From RUG12783 sp946409545 (lineage in GTDB: Bacteria; Bacillota_I; Bacilli_A; RF39; UBA660), in assembly GCA_946409545.1 (NCBI GenBank), contig CAMJWT010000002.1, positions 62,001 to 126,000 on the forward strand: a DNA stretch of 64,000 nucleotides. The letters run 5' to 3'. The first letter of the stretch is position 1; every line of letters begins with the position of its first letter. Shown here piece by piece: positions 36,165 to 45,103 of the stretch. A model generated the notes under the pieces. That model was not told the DNA's origin and did not search any database. It saw only the letters and a list, made by a program, of their open reading frames with translations. A program made the translations under genes and the position numbers.

Positions 36165-37890
36165 TAATAATTCAAATAGATTATCAAGTATTATACCAAT
36201 AGCATTAATAGTCATAATAATTATCGTTAGCTTATTTGCTTTTAATGTTATACCAAGTCCATTTAGTAAAAATAATATAAGCAATGATATTACTTTTAAA
36301 GAAAAATCTATTAGATTAAAAAAAGATTCTAGTTATCAATTAGTTTTAACAAGTAATGATGGTAGAGTTAAATATAAAAGTAGTAACTCTAATATTGTAA
36401 AAGTAAATGAAAATACTGGTTATATAACAGGAGTTAGTGATGGAACTGCTGTTATTACAGCTTATCTTGATGATAAAGAATTAGATAGATGTACCATTGA
36501 AGTATATTCACCAACTAATGTTATTAATGTTAAAAGTGTTTCCATAAGTCCAACAAAATTAAGTTTATATGTTGGCGAGTCAGAAAGATTAAAAGTAGCA
36601 ATATTACCAAGTAATGCCACAGAAAAAAAATTATATTGGTCAACAAGTAATGAAAAAGTAGTAACTGTTGATAATAATGGTAATGTTAAAGCAATTGGTA
36701 CAGGAACCGCATATATAACTGTTAGATCAGCAAGTAATGTTAGTGCTAATTGTATGGTAACAGTATCTAAAAAAACATCAAGTTCTCCAACTACAAAATA
36801 TAAGTTATCTTATAATGCTAATGGTGGTAGTGTAAATCCTTCTAGTAAAACATTAAATAAAGGAGATAAGTATGGTACCCTTCCAACACCAGTAAGAAGT
36901 GGCTATACTTTTGAAGGATGGTATACAGAGAAGAATGGTGGAACAAAAGTAAGTTCAAATACCATAATTAATAGTAATGTAATAATTTACGCTCATTGGA
37001 AAAAAGCATCATCTCCAACTACTAAATATACTTTAACTTATAATGCTAATGGTGGTAAGGTAACTCCTGCTAGTAAAACGCTAAATAAGGGTAGTAAATA
37101 TGGAACATTACCAACACCAACAAGAAGTGGCTATACTTTTAATGGATGGTATACAGAGAAGGATGGTGGAACAAAAGTAAGTTCAAATACCATAATTAAT
37201 AGTAATGTAACAATTTATGCTCATTGGAAGAAAAATAATACATCTATTACCAAAAATAAAACAGCTCTATTTGTGGGTGACTCTATCACTTATGGAAAAG
37301 ATGGCCATTATTCATGGGCTAATTATATAGGTGAACATTACGATTTAAAGAAAACCGTAAATGCAGGCTTATCTGGTGGTGTTTTCTCAACCTTTAGAGG
37401 TGAATTATGGCTTGTAGATGTTGTTAAAAAATATAAAGGAACAAGTTATGATTATGTTATTATGCATGGTGGTATTAATGATATTGCATTAGTTGCTAAA
37501 AGAGGAGAACCAAAAGGTAGTTATAAAGATAATGATTTTAGTGGTAATTATAATATCAATACCTTTATAGGTGGTCTTGAAACATATATTTATACTGTTA
37601 AGAAACAATGGCCTAATGCTAAAATTGGTTATATTATTAATTATCGTACGCCAGCAGATAAAGCTGTTGATCCTATTTCATCAGAGTATTATTCAATAAT
37701 TAAAAAAGTATGTAAAAAATGGAATATTAAATATATTGATCTATATTCAGGTAAAAATTCTAGTGGTGTAAAATATAGTGATTTATTAAAAGTTAGTACA
37801 AATACATATATATCAGATGGAATTCATTTAAATAGAGCAGGTTATAATGTTATTTCACCATATATTTATTCATGGATGAAAACTTTATAA
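36157..37890 (+). CDS. membrane-anchored BIG2 / Listeria-Bacteroides-repeat SGNH hydrolase
   Basis: 577 residues from ATG 36157 with AGGTGAT upstream; an in-frame GTG at 36148 lies in that site. Signal anchor helix at about 10-30. A first Ig-like region is at about 43-120 and a BIG2 repeat at about 125-205. Two Listeria-Bacteroides (flg_new) repeats at about 213-285 and 290-360 each have YNANGG, SGYTFEGWYTE or SGYTFNGWYTE, and YAHWKK. The SGNH domain follows with FVGDSITYG near 373-381, GGINDI near 438 and DGIHLN near 554, a complete Ser-Asp-His set. It is a surface esterase with a longer mixed stalk. Confidence 0.87.
   Translation: MDNNNSNRLSSIIPIALIVIIIIVSLFAFNVIPSPFSKNNISNDITFKEKSIRLKKDSSYQLVLTSNDGRVKYKSSNSNIVKVNENTGYITGVSDGTAVITAYLDDKELDRCTIEVYSPTNVINVKSVSISPTKLSLYVGESERLKVAILPSNATEKKLYWSTSNEKVVTVDNNGNVKAIGTGTAYITVRSASNVSANCMVTVSKKTSSSPTTKYKLSYNANGGSVNPSSKTLNKGDKYGTLPTPVRSGYTFEGWYTEKNGGTKVSSNTIINSNVIIYAHWKKASSPTTKYTLTYNANGGKVTPASKTLNKGSKYGTLPTPTRSGYTFNGWYTEKDGGTKVSSNTIINSNVTIYAHWKKNNTSITKNKTALFVGDSITYGKDGHYSWANYIGEHYDLKKTVNAGLSGGVFSTFRGELWLVDVVKKYKGTSYDYVIMHGGINDIALVAKRGEPKGSYKDNDFSGNYNINTFIGGLETYIYTVKKQWPNAKIGYIINYRTPADKAVDPISSEYYSIIKKVCKKWNIKYIDLYSGKNSSGVKYSDLLKVSTNTYISDGIHLNRAGYNVISPYIYSWMKTL
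36784..37239 (+). repeat. tandem 228-nt DNA repeat encoding flg_new modules
   Basis: Two units start with TCTCCAACTAC at 36784 and 37012, exactly 76 codons apart. The stretch coding for GGTKVSSNTIINSNV is nearly identical in DNA, which suggests recent duplication. Confidence 0.8.
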
Positions 37891-37903
37891 AAAGGAGGAA
37901 GAT

Positions 37904-39544
37904 ATGAAGAATAAATTAAATGTCATAATTGCAATTCTTGCAACATTATGTGTCGGTTTATCTTTATATTTACTCTTAGGCAAAGATAGTATTATAAAGC
38001 CTAATCCTACTATTACTCTTAATAGAGGAACAATTATTTTAAAAATAGGGGAAGAAGAAACATTAAAACCTATTGTAGAAAATCTTGATAATTATACATT
38101 AGAATGGACAAGTAGTAATAATAATGTTGCAACCGTTATAGATGGAACTATAAGAGCTGTTAATAAAGGAAGTTCTTTAATAACCGTTAAAATAAAAGAC
38201 TATGATGTATCTACAAGTGTTAATGTTATTGTTAATGAAATAGAACCAGAAAGTATCAAATTAGATACTAATTTATTAGAATTAACCGTTGATGATACAT
38301 ATGAGTTTAGTTATACTTTACTTCCTGAAAATGTAACAAATAAAGAAGTAAGATGGGAAGTTAGTGATAATAGTTTAGTTTCATTTGATAATGGAAAATT
38401 AACTGCAATTAAAAGTGGTGTCTTAAGTATTCGTGTTATTGCTAGTAACGGTATTAAAGATACATGTAATATTTTAATAAAAGATAAAGTTATACCTGTA
38501 GAGGAAATAACTATTGAAAAAGATAGTTACGAATTAAAAATTGGTGATAGCATTACTATTAAACCATCGATTAGTCCATCTAATGCCACAGATAAAACTC
38601 TTATATGGGAAAGTAGTGACCCAAGTATTGCAACAGTATCTAAAGGAGTTATTAAAGCTATTAAACAAGGTAGTGTTACAATAACAGTAAGTGATAGTAC
38701 TAAACAAGTTACTAAAAGTATCAATGTTACAGTAACACCAAAGAGTCAAAAAATTCACTTTATTAAACAAAGTGTTGTAAAAGCTGATGCTGGAGATGCT
38801 ATTCTAATTGAATCAGATGGCAAATTTGCAATGGTTGATACAGGTCTTAATACAACAGGAGATAATACTTTTGTATATAACTATTTAAAAAGTGTTGGTG
38901 TTAAAGAATTAGAATTTATTTTAATAACCCATTGTCATGATGATCATATAGGTGGTGTTGTATCACTAGTTAATAGTGGTATTAAAATAAATAGATTTTA
39001 TATAAAGACATATATTGGTAAAGATGGTAATAGTGGAACTAATTCTAAATTGTATAAAAATGCTATTAATGCTATGAAAAGTAAAAATGTTCCTATAACT
39101 TATATTGATCAATCATTTAGAGATGGTAGTGCAATTCAATTTGGAAGTATGAATATAAAGTTATATAACACTGTTCAAAGAATGAATGAAAAAAGATTTT
39201 TACATGGCAATGAAAATAATAATTCAGTAATGGAATTAGTAATGATAAATAATTATAAAGTATTTTTACCAGGAGATTCATATAATGGTTCTATTATGGG
39301 CGAAATAATTAGTAAAATAGGGTCAGTTGATGTTTTAAAGTTACCTCATCATGGTTATGCAACATGTTCTCTTAATTCTGAAAAAGCAGCAAGATTAAAT
39401 CCTAAATATATCATTGTTACTAATTCTAAGATAAATGCTTGTCGCAGTAACTTTAATAGTAGCATTCCAACATATTACACAAGAGCATCTAGTAAGAATG
39501 CAATTGTTGTAGATTTGACTAATAAAATAAGAATAGAAAGTTAA
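37904..39544 (+). CDS. membrane-anchored BIG2-stalk metallo-beta-lactamase-fold hydrolase
   Basis: 546 residues; AGGAGG sits upstream of ATG 37904. Signal anchor (about 5-25), then three BIG2 repeats (about 36-110, 114-190 and 196-275). A C-terminal metallo-beta-lactamase domain (about 283-546) has DAGDAILI, MVDTG, the zinc motif HCHDDH at 343-348, FLPGD and LPHHG. The head most resembles the extracellular MBL domain of ComEC-type proteins, which cleave nucleic acid, but here it is carried on an Ig stalk. Nuclease activity is inference. Last gene of the U32 operon, followed by a terminator. Confidence 0.86.
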   Translation: MKNKLNVIIAILATLCVGLSLYLLLGKDSIIKPNPTITLNRGTIILKIGEEETLKPIVENLDNYTLEWTSSNNNVATVIDGTIRAVNKGSSLITVKIKDYDVSTSVNVIVNEIEPESIKLDTNLLELTVDDTYEFSYTLLPENVTNKEVRWEVSDNSLVSFDNGKLTAIKSGVLSIRVIASNGIKDTCNILIKDKVIPVEEITIEKDSYELKIGDSITIKPSISPSNATDKTLIWESSDPSIATVSKGVIKAIKQGSVTITVSDSTKQVTKSINVTVTPKSQKIHFIKQSVVKADAGDAILIESDGKFAMVDTGLNTTGDNTFVYNYLKSVGVKELEFILITHCHDDHIGGVVSLVNSGIKINRFYIKTYIGKDGNSGTNSKLYKNAINAMKSKNVPITYIDQSFRDGSAIQFGSMNIKLYNTVQRMNEKRFLHGNENNNSVMELVMINNYKVFLPGDSYNGSIMGEIISKIGSVDVLKLPHHGYATCSLNSEKAARLNPKYIIVTNSKINACRSNFNSSIPTYYTRASSKNAIVVDLTNKIRIES

Positions 39545-39550
39545 TTTTGA

Positions 39551-39580
39551 AAGAAGATTGTATAGTTTACAGTCTTTTTT
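39551..39580 (+). terminator. intrinsic terminator
   Basis: 8-bp stem AGATTGTA / TACAGTCT (one G-U pair) extended by A/T pairs, T run at 39575-39580. Confidence 0.75.
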
Positions 39581-39596
39581 ATTGCTTTTTTATATC

Positions 39597-39632
39597 TATC
39601 CAATTATAATAATTAACCTGTATCCAATTATA
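39597..39632 (+). repeat. direct repeat upstream of strong promoter (possible operator)
   Basis: TATCCAATTATA occurs at 39597-39608 and 39621-39632, 24 bases apart start to start, ending 11 bases before the -35 at 39644. The position suits an activator site. No protein can be named. Confidence 0.45.
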
Positions 39633-39643
39633 TTATATTTTGG

Positions 39644-39672
39644 TTGACATTTTTGGACATATATAGTATAAT
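39644..39672 (+). promoter_or_regulatory. perfect consensus SigA promoter
   Basis: TTGACA (39644-39649), 17-base spacer, TATAAT (39667-39672). It is the only TTGACA/17/TATAAT match I found in the window, so the Cys-rich protein operon is probably highly expressed. Confidence 0.88.
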
Positions 39673-39699
39673 ATGCAAACTGATGGGGGAATGATTTTT

Positions 39700-41862
39700 A
39701 TGATGGATGAATTTAACATTATTAAACGCAAGAAAAAGAAAAATGCGTTTGCATCAACAGCGCTATTAGCAAGTATAGGAATTGCTGTCTTAGCTATATT
39801 GTTAATAGTACTTGTGATGGGAAGAAGTAGAACAACAAAAACTAGTACCGTTCAAACATATAGTGGTAATGGTTCTGATACTACTTGTGCTAATGCTTCT
39901 AAAGAAGAAAAGTTTACAAACAATCTTCGTACAATTAAAGAAGCAGCAGTAAGTTATTTCACAGTTGAAAGAATGCCAAAGAATGTTGGTGATTCAATTA
40001 AACTTACATTAAAAGAAATGCAAAAGAAAAAATTAGTATTAGATATCTATGATAGTACTGGTAAAAAATGTAGTACAGAAAATTCATACGTAGAAGTTAC
40101 TAAAGAAGAAGACGAATACGTAATGAAGATTCACTTATCATGTGATGATATGGAAGACTACATTGTTATTCATATTGGATGCTATGATTTCTGTGATGGA
40201 AAAATTTGTGAAGACAAAGTAAGATATGAATACGAATACAAGAAAGAAGTTTCATGTACAATGTCTGATTGGTCTGATTGGGGCGAATGGAAGACAAAAC
40301 GTGAAGCTACAAACAGCAATAAGAAAGAAGAAACTAAGACAGAAACTAAGACTCAAGAAGTTGTAGAAACAAAGGATGCTACACCAAGCCCAACAACATA
40401 TAACTGTGATAAATATCCTGGTTATAAGTTAGAAGGTAAAGAATGTGTTAAGAGAACAACTATTGTTGATACTAAACCAGCAACACCAAGTGAATACTCT
40501 TATACATGTGAAGATTATCCTGGTTATACATTAGTTGGTAAAGTATGTGAAAAGAAGATCGTAACAGAAACTCGTTATGATGCAACACCAAACCCAACAA
40601 CATATAATTGTGATAAATATCCTGGATACACACTAAGTGGTAAAAAATGTGTTAAGACTGTTACAACAACAGATACAATTGATGCTACAAAAGTTTATAG
40701 TTGTCCAAGTGGATATACATTAAAAGGTACAAAATGTACAAAAACAGTTACAACAACAGATACAATTGATGCTTCATTATCTTATAAATGTCCAAGTGGA
40801 TATACATTAAGTGGAACAAAATGTAAGAAGACTACAACAGATACAATTGACGCTACAGTGTCTTACTCATGTCCAAGTGGATATACACTAAGTGGAACAA
40901 AATGTAAGAAGACAACAACATCAAGTGTTGACGCTACTCCAACATATGGAAGTAGACAAGTATCATATACATGTTATAAACAAGAATGTACTACAGAAAC
41001 AGTATTCTCTTGTGATAACACTGGTTGTGGAAATAAACCAGTAACAAGTTGTAAGAATGTTCCAAAAACATGTTATAAAACTGAACAATATGTTACAGGA
41101 TATACATGTCCAAGTGGATATACATTAAGTGGAACAAAATGTAATAAATCAACTACAAGTTCAATTGATGCAACTAAGAATTATAGTTGTCCAAGTGGAT
41201 ATACATTAGATGGTACAAAATGTAAAAAATCAACAACAAGTTCAATTGATGCAACAAAAGTATATAGTTGCCCAAGTGGATATACATTAGATGGAACAAA
41301 GTGTAAGAAAACAACTTCTTATACAGAAACTATTGATGCTTCATTTAAATATAGTTGTCCAAATGGATACACATTAAGTGGATCTAAATGTTCTAAGACA
41401 ACTACTACAACATATACTGAAGATGCAACAGCTAATCCAACAACATATAACTGTGATAAATATCCTGGATCAAGACTTGAAGGTAAAAAATGTGTAGTTA
41501 CAACAACTACTATTGATCGTAAAGATGCTAAGAAAGTACCAGGTGGATATGTTTGTCCAGATGGATATGTAAAAGAAGGATTAACTTGTAAAAAGACAAC
41601 AACAACAGTTGATAGAAAACCTGCAGATCATGGAACAATTACTTATAGTTGTCCAGAAGGATATACATTAATTGGTAAAAAATGTACTAGAAAAGTAATG
41701 AAAGAAGTTAAAGTAACATATTATCGTTATGCTACTAGAACTTGTGATGGCGGAGAAGTATTAATTGAATGGAGTACTGATAATCATGACGAATCATTAT
41801 TAAATGATGGTTATAAATTAACAGGAAACAAGAGAGCCATTAATGAAGAATCAGGAAAATAA
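39700..41862 (+). CDS. membrane-anchored Cys-rich repeat surface protein
   Basis: 720 residues from ATG 39700 (GGGGGA 9 bases upstream; the ATG at 39673 precedes the transcription start). A basic KRKKKK segment and a membrane helix (about 19-41) give an outside C-terminus. Residues about 55-180 form a globular domain (NNLRTIKEAAVSYFTVERMP ... with four or more Cys) that looks pseudopilin- or sorting-domain-like. From about 225 on there are 13 Cys-pair repeats of two kinds: nine CPxGYTLxGTKC-type and four CDKYPGYxLxGKxC-type, joined by Thr-rich and DAT linkers. Each repeat holds two Cys, so disulfide-stabilised beads are likely. No known family is recognised; the repeat is only loosely reminiscent of EGF- or furin-like modules. 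The next gene is in the same operon. Confidence 0.75.
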   Translation: MMDEFNIIKRKKKKNAFASTALLASIGIAVLAILLIVLVMGRSRTTKTSTVQTYSGNGSDTTCANASKEEKFTNNLRTIKEAAVSYFTVERMPKNVGDSIKLTLKEMQKKKLVLDIYDSTGKKCSTENSYVEVTKEEDEYVMKIHLSCDDMEDYIVIHIGCYDFCDGKICEDKVRYEYEYKKEVSCTMSDWSDWGEWKTKREATNSNKKEETKTETKTQEVVETKDATPSPTTYNCDKYPGYKLEGKECVKRTTIVDTKPATPSEYSYTCEDYPGYTLVGKVCEKKIVTETRYDATPNPTTYNCDKYPGYTLSGKKCVKTVTTTDTIDATKVYSCPSGYTLKGTKCTKTVTTTDTIDASLSYKCPSGYTLSGTKCKKTTTDTIDATVSYSCPSGYTLSGTKCKKTTTSSVDATPTYGSRQVSYTCYKQECTTETVFSCDNTGCGNKPVTSCKNVPKTCYKTEQYVTGYTCPSGYTLSGTKCNKSTTSSIDATKNYSCPSGYTLDGTKCKKSTTSSIDATKVYSCPSGYTLDGTKCKKTTSYTETIDASFKYSCPNGYTLSGSKCSKTTTTTYTEDATANPTTYNCDKYPGSRLEGKKCVVTTTTIDRKDAKKVPGGYVCPDGYVKEGLTCKKTTTTVDRKPADHGTITYSCPEGYTLIGKKCTRKVMKEVKVTYYRYATRTCDGGEVLIEWSTDNHDESLLNDGYKLTGNKRAINEESGK
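40380..41700 (+). repeat. coding repeats of CPSGYTLxGTKC type
   Basis: Coding repeats of roughly 70-110 nt with the recurring core TGTCCAAGTGGATATACA and related forms. The DNA of adjacent units is close to identical in places (for example around 41110, 41190 and 41270), consistent with expansion and contraction by slippage or recombination. Confidence 0.8.
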
Positions 41863-41877
41863 TTAGGGGGAATAAAA

Positions 41878-42873
41878 ATGAAAAATTTAACTATTAAAGA
41901 AATAACTAAAAAAGGTATGGCTATTGCTTTAGCAGTAGTAATGGAATTAACAGGAGCAGCATTAAATACAAAAGGTGCTTCTGCTGAAACTTATACTTAT
42001 GGTGGTCATACACTTGTTCAACAAGAAGTAGAAGCAAATCCAATGACAATTGAAGAATATGCTCTTGAATGTGATGAAGATGCTGCATATTTAGGTGGTG
42101 TTGCTGAAAAGAATGCTAAAAATGCTGATCCAGATGGTGGTTTTATTCCATATGATCACTTATATTCAGATAATCAATGTTTAGAATTCTTAATTAACAT
42201 TACTTTAATTCCACAAGAAGTTAAAGATGAATTAGTTGCAAAAGGAATTGTATTTAAAGTTGATTTTGAAACATATCAAGGTATGGAATTATTTGGATAT
42301 GCATATAACTTAATTAACTTAATTAGTAAATATAATCAAGCTGCAATTAAAGAAGGTCATTCACGTGAATTAATTGATGCATCAAAACTTTGCTATGACG
42401 AGCATGATGCAAGCTTATTAAAAACAATTCATGATACATACTTTAATGCTTATGTAACAGGTATGGAAGGTGAAAAAGGAACATTAATTTTAAATGAACA
42501 TTATAATAATTTATTCCAAATGTTATTAGATTTAAATTATGGTGTTGAAAATGGTAACCTTCGTGGAGCTACAGTTGGTGGAAGATGGTTTGGATTAAAT
42601 ATCTATGGTAATGGAATTAGACAATTAATTTATGATTACATTCAATCTCATTACACACCAAATGAAATATATCAATACTTTGTTCAAGAAAAATGGAACG
42701 CAGGTCAAATGGTAGTAAGACCAGACCTTGTATTAGATACTAATTGCTTAAAGAACGAACTTGAAGTATTAGCATTCCAAGTTGGACAAATCGATGTATG
42801 GATTTACGATACAATTAATAACGATATCTTTAAAGAAGTAGAAAACTTCGGAAGAGGATGCGCTACAAAATAA
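41878..42873 (+). CDS. secreted protein of unknown family, partner of the Cys-rich repeat protein
   Basis: 331 residues with GGGGGAA upstream. It has a signal peptide with a Lys-rich start, a core around MAIALAVVMELTGAAL and cleavage near ASA-ET. The mature protein is mostly helical, with Tyr and acidic residues and single Cys residues (about 58, 101, 174, 287 and 328). No catalytic motif is seen. It lies 15 bases after the Cys-rich gene with no terminator between, so both are driven by the perfect promoter at 39644. Confidence 0.65.
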   Translation: MKNLTIKEITKKGMAIALAVVMELTGAALNTKGASAETYTYGGHTLVQQEVEANPMTIEEYALECDEDAAYLGGVAEKNAKNADPDGGFIPYDHLYSDNQCLEFLINITLIPQEVKDELVAKGIVFKVDFETYQGMELFGYAYNLINLISKYNQAAIKEGHSRELIDASKLCYDEHDASLLKTIHDTYFNAYVTGMEGEKGTLILNEHYNNLFQMLLDLNYGVENGNLRGATVGGRWFGLNIYGNGIRQLIYDYIQSHYTPNEIYQYFVQEKWNAGQMVVRPDLVLDTNCLKNELEVLAFQVGQIDVWIYDTINNDIFKEVENFGRGCATK

Positions 42874-42874
42874 T

Positions 42875-42907
42875 AAAAAAGGCTCGAGTTTAACTCGAGT
42901 TTTTTAT
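42875..42907 (+). terminator. intrinsic terminator
   Basis: CTCGAGT / ACTCGAG stem with TTA loop, flanked by A-run and T-run. The arms are unusually GC-rich for this genome. Confidence 0.9.
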
Positions 42908-42936
42908 TGACTAAATATTATTATTTGTGCTAAAAT
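42907..42936 (+). promoter_or_regulatory. typA promoter
   Basis: TTGACT (42907-42912), 18-base spacer, TAAAAT (42931-42936) with a TGC extension. Confidence 0.75.
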
Positions 42937-42966
42937 ACCTAGGTACAAAAAAAGGGAAGTGTAATT

Positions 42967-44781
42967 ATGGAAAATATAAGAAATATTGCTATTATTGCCC
43001 ATGTCGATCACGGTAAAACAACACTTGTTGATAAAATGTTACAAATGAGTGGAACATTCCGTGATAATGAAGAAGTAGGTAGTATGGACTCTAATGCGAT
43101 AGAACATGAAAGAGGAATTACTATCTTAGCTAAACCAACAGCGATTAATTATAAAGGATATCGTATTAATATACTTGATACTCCAGGACACGCTGATTTT
43201 GGTGGTGAAGTAGAACGTATTATGAATATGGTAGATGGAGTACTACTTGTTGTTGATGCATATGAAGGAACAATGCCTCAAACAAGATTTGTTTTAAAGA
43301 AAGCACTAGCAGCAGGAGTAACGCCAATAGTAGTAGTTAATAAAATAGATAAACCAAGTGCTAGACCATCTCAAGTAGTAGATGAAGTTATGGATTTATT
43401 TATTGAATTAGGTGCTGATATTGAACAATTAGATTTTCCAGTAATATATTCTAGTGCAATTAATGGAACTAGTAGTTTATCACCAGATATTAGTACGCAA
43501 GAACCTACAATGGATTATATCTTAGATTCCATTATTGAGAATATCCCAGCTCCTAAAGTTAGTGAAGGATCATTCCAATTTCAACCAGCACTACTTGATT
43601 ATAATGATTATGTAGGAAGAATTGGTATTGGTGTTATTAAACGTGGTAGTGTTAAAGTAGGACAAATGGTATCTTGTGTAAGACTTGATGGTTCTATTAA
43701 ACAATTTAGATTACAAAAGATGTTTGGATATCTTGGACTTAAACATATTGAACTAGAAGAAGCTCATCAAGGTGATATTGTAGCTATCGCAGGATTATCT
43801 GATATTAACGTTGGTGAAACTCTTTGTGAAGTAGGAAAAGAAGAAGCACTACCTCATCTTAGAATTGATGAACCAACTCTACAAATGACCTTTGGTGTTA
43901 ATACAAGTCCATTCGCAGGTCGTGAAGGTAAATTATTAACTGTAAGAAAAATAGAAGAACGTTTATATAAAGAAACAGAACGTGATGTATCTTTAAAAGT
44001 AGAACCATTTGATCAAGAAAGTTTTGTTGTATCAGGGCGTGGTGAATTACATTTGTCTATTTTAATAGAGAATATGCGAAGAGAAGGATTTGAACTTCAA
44101 GTATCAAAACCAACTGTTATTGTTAAAGAAATAGATGGTGTTAAATGTGAACCATATGAAGAATTACAAATGGATGTTCCACAAGACAGTGTTGGTGGTG
44201 TTATTGAAGCCCTTGGTTCTCGTGAAGCCGAAATGGTTAGTATGAATAATCATATTGATCAAACAAGATTAAGTTATGTAATACCTTCTCGTGGTTTAAT
44301 TGGATTTATGACTGAATTCATGACATTAACAAAAGGTTATGGAATTATGAACCATGCATTCCTTGAATATCGTAAGATGGCAGGAGATACAGTTGGAGAA
44401 AGAAAAGTTGGTGTACTTGTATCAATGGAAAATGGTAAGTCAACAGCATATGCCTTAGGACAACTTGAAGAACGTGGTACAATGTTTATTGAACCAGGTG
44501 AAGATGTATATGAAGGTATGATTGTTGGTGAACATAATCATGAAAATGACTTAGCAGTTAATGTTGTTAAAGGAAAACAATTAACAAATACTCGTGCAGC
44601 TGGTTCTGATCATACAGTTGTTTTAAAAAGACCAAGATATATGAGTCTAGAAGTATGTCTTGAATATATCAATAATGATGAACTAGTTGAAGTTACACCA
44701 CATAGTTTTAGATTAAGAAAGAAAATCTTAAATGCCGATGAAAGAAAAAGAATCGCTGCAAGACAAGGTAAAATAATATAA
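42967..44781 (+). CDS. typA: ribosome-associated GTPase TypA/BipA
   Basis: 604 residues, full length. The G domain is at the N-terminus with AHVDHGKTT (11-19), the RGITI switch, DTPGHADFGGEVER and NKIDKPSARP. It is followed by the EF-G-like domains II, III and V and the BipA-specific C-terminal domain (GSDHTVVLKRPRYMSLE). It acts on the 50S subunit in late assembly and translation under cold or stress. It has its own promoter and a terminator on each side. Confidence 0.97.
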   Translation: MENIRNIAIIAHVDHGKTTLVDKMLQMSGTFRDNEEVGSMDSNAIEHERGITILAKPTAINYKGYRINILDTPGHADFGGEVERIMNMVDGVLLVVDAYEGTMPQTRFVLKKALAAGVTPIVVVNKIDKPSARPSQVVDEVMDLFIELGADIEQLDFPVIYSSAINGTSSLSPDISTQEPTMDYILDSIIENIPAPKVSEGSFQFQPALLDYNDYVGRIGIGVIKRGSVKVGQMVSCVRLDGSIKQFRLQKMFGYLGLKHIELEEAHQGDIVAIAGLSDINVGETLCEVGKEEALPHLRIDEPTLQMTFGVNTSPFAGREGKLLTVRKIEERLYKETERDVSLKVEPFDQESFVVSGRGELHLSILIENMRREGFELQVSKPTVIVKEIDGVKCEPYEELQMDVPQDSVGGVIEALGSREAEMVSMNNHIDQTRLSYVIPSRGLIGFMTEFMTLTKGYGIMNHAFLEYRKMAGDTVGERKVGVLVSMENGKSTAYALGQLEERGTMFIEPGEDVYEGMIVGEHNHENDLAVNVVKGKQLTNTRAAGSDHTVVLKRPRYMSLEVCLEYINNDELVEVTPHSFRLRKKILNADERKRIAARQGKII

Positions 44782-44782
44782 T

Positions 44783-44812
44783 AAATATCCACTTTATTGT
44801 GGATATTTTTTT
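44783..44812 (+). terminator. intrinsic terminator
   Basis: 10-bp stem AAATATCCAC / GTGGATATTT (44783-44792 with 44799-44808), T run. Confidence 0.88.
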
Positions 44813-44848
44813 ATGTCTTTATGATATACTTATAAAGTAGGAGTATAT

Positions 44849-45103
44849 ATGAAAAGGTTATTAATAGGAACTAGTATTTTTCTTTTTATAGTAATTGTTT
44901 CTTTATCTTTTGTTTTATATCGAAGATATCAAGATAATAAAATAATTAATCAAGAAATAAAAGAAGATCGAGAAGAGAAAAATAAAAAAAGAGAAGAAAA
45001 ACAAAGAGAATTAGATAATCTTATTGAACAAAATAAAGATAAAATTGAAAGGTATCAAAAAATAGAGAAATGGAACGAAGAAATTACCTCTTACTTAGAA
45101 TAA
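44849..45103 (+). CDS. small membrane protein with coiled coil
   Basis: 84 residues: an N-terminal membrane helix (about 4-23) followed by a Lys/Glu coiled coil (about 30-75). It overlaps the deacetylase gene by 34 bases in another frame, so translation is coupled. The layout (short anchor plus coiled coil) recalls FtsL/DivIC-like or small scaffold proteins, but there is no sequence motif to support that. Confidence 0.6.
   Translation: MKRLLIGTSIFLFIVIVSLSFVLYRRYQDNKIINQEIKEDREEKNKKREEKQRELDNLIEQNKDKIERYQKIEKWNEEITSYLE

Noticed and set aside
38527..38770. Two overlapping minus-strand frames in the BIG2-MBL gene
   Set aside because: Shadows of the BIG2 repeat coding sequence; no start signals.
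39673..39699. ATG 39673 as the start of the Cys-rich protein
   Set aside because: It lies immediately after the -10 hexamer, before the expected transcription start; ATG 39700 has a G-rich ribosome site.
40380..41700. Repeat block considered as a CRISPR array or minisatellite
   Set aside because: The units stay in frame and encode regular CPSGYTLxGTKC modules; there are no unique equal-length spacers and no cas genes.
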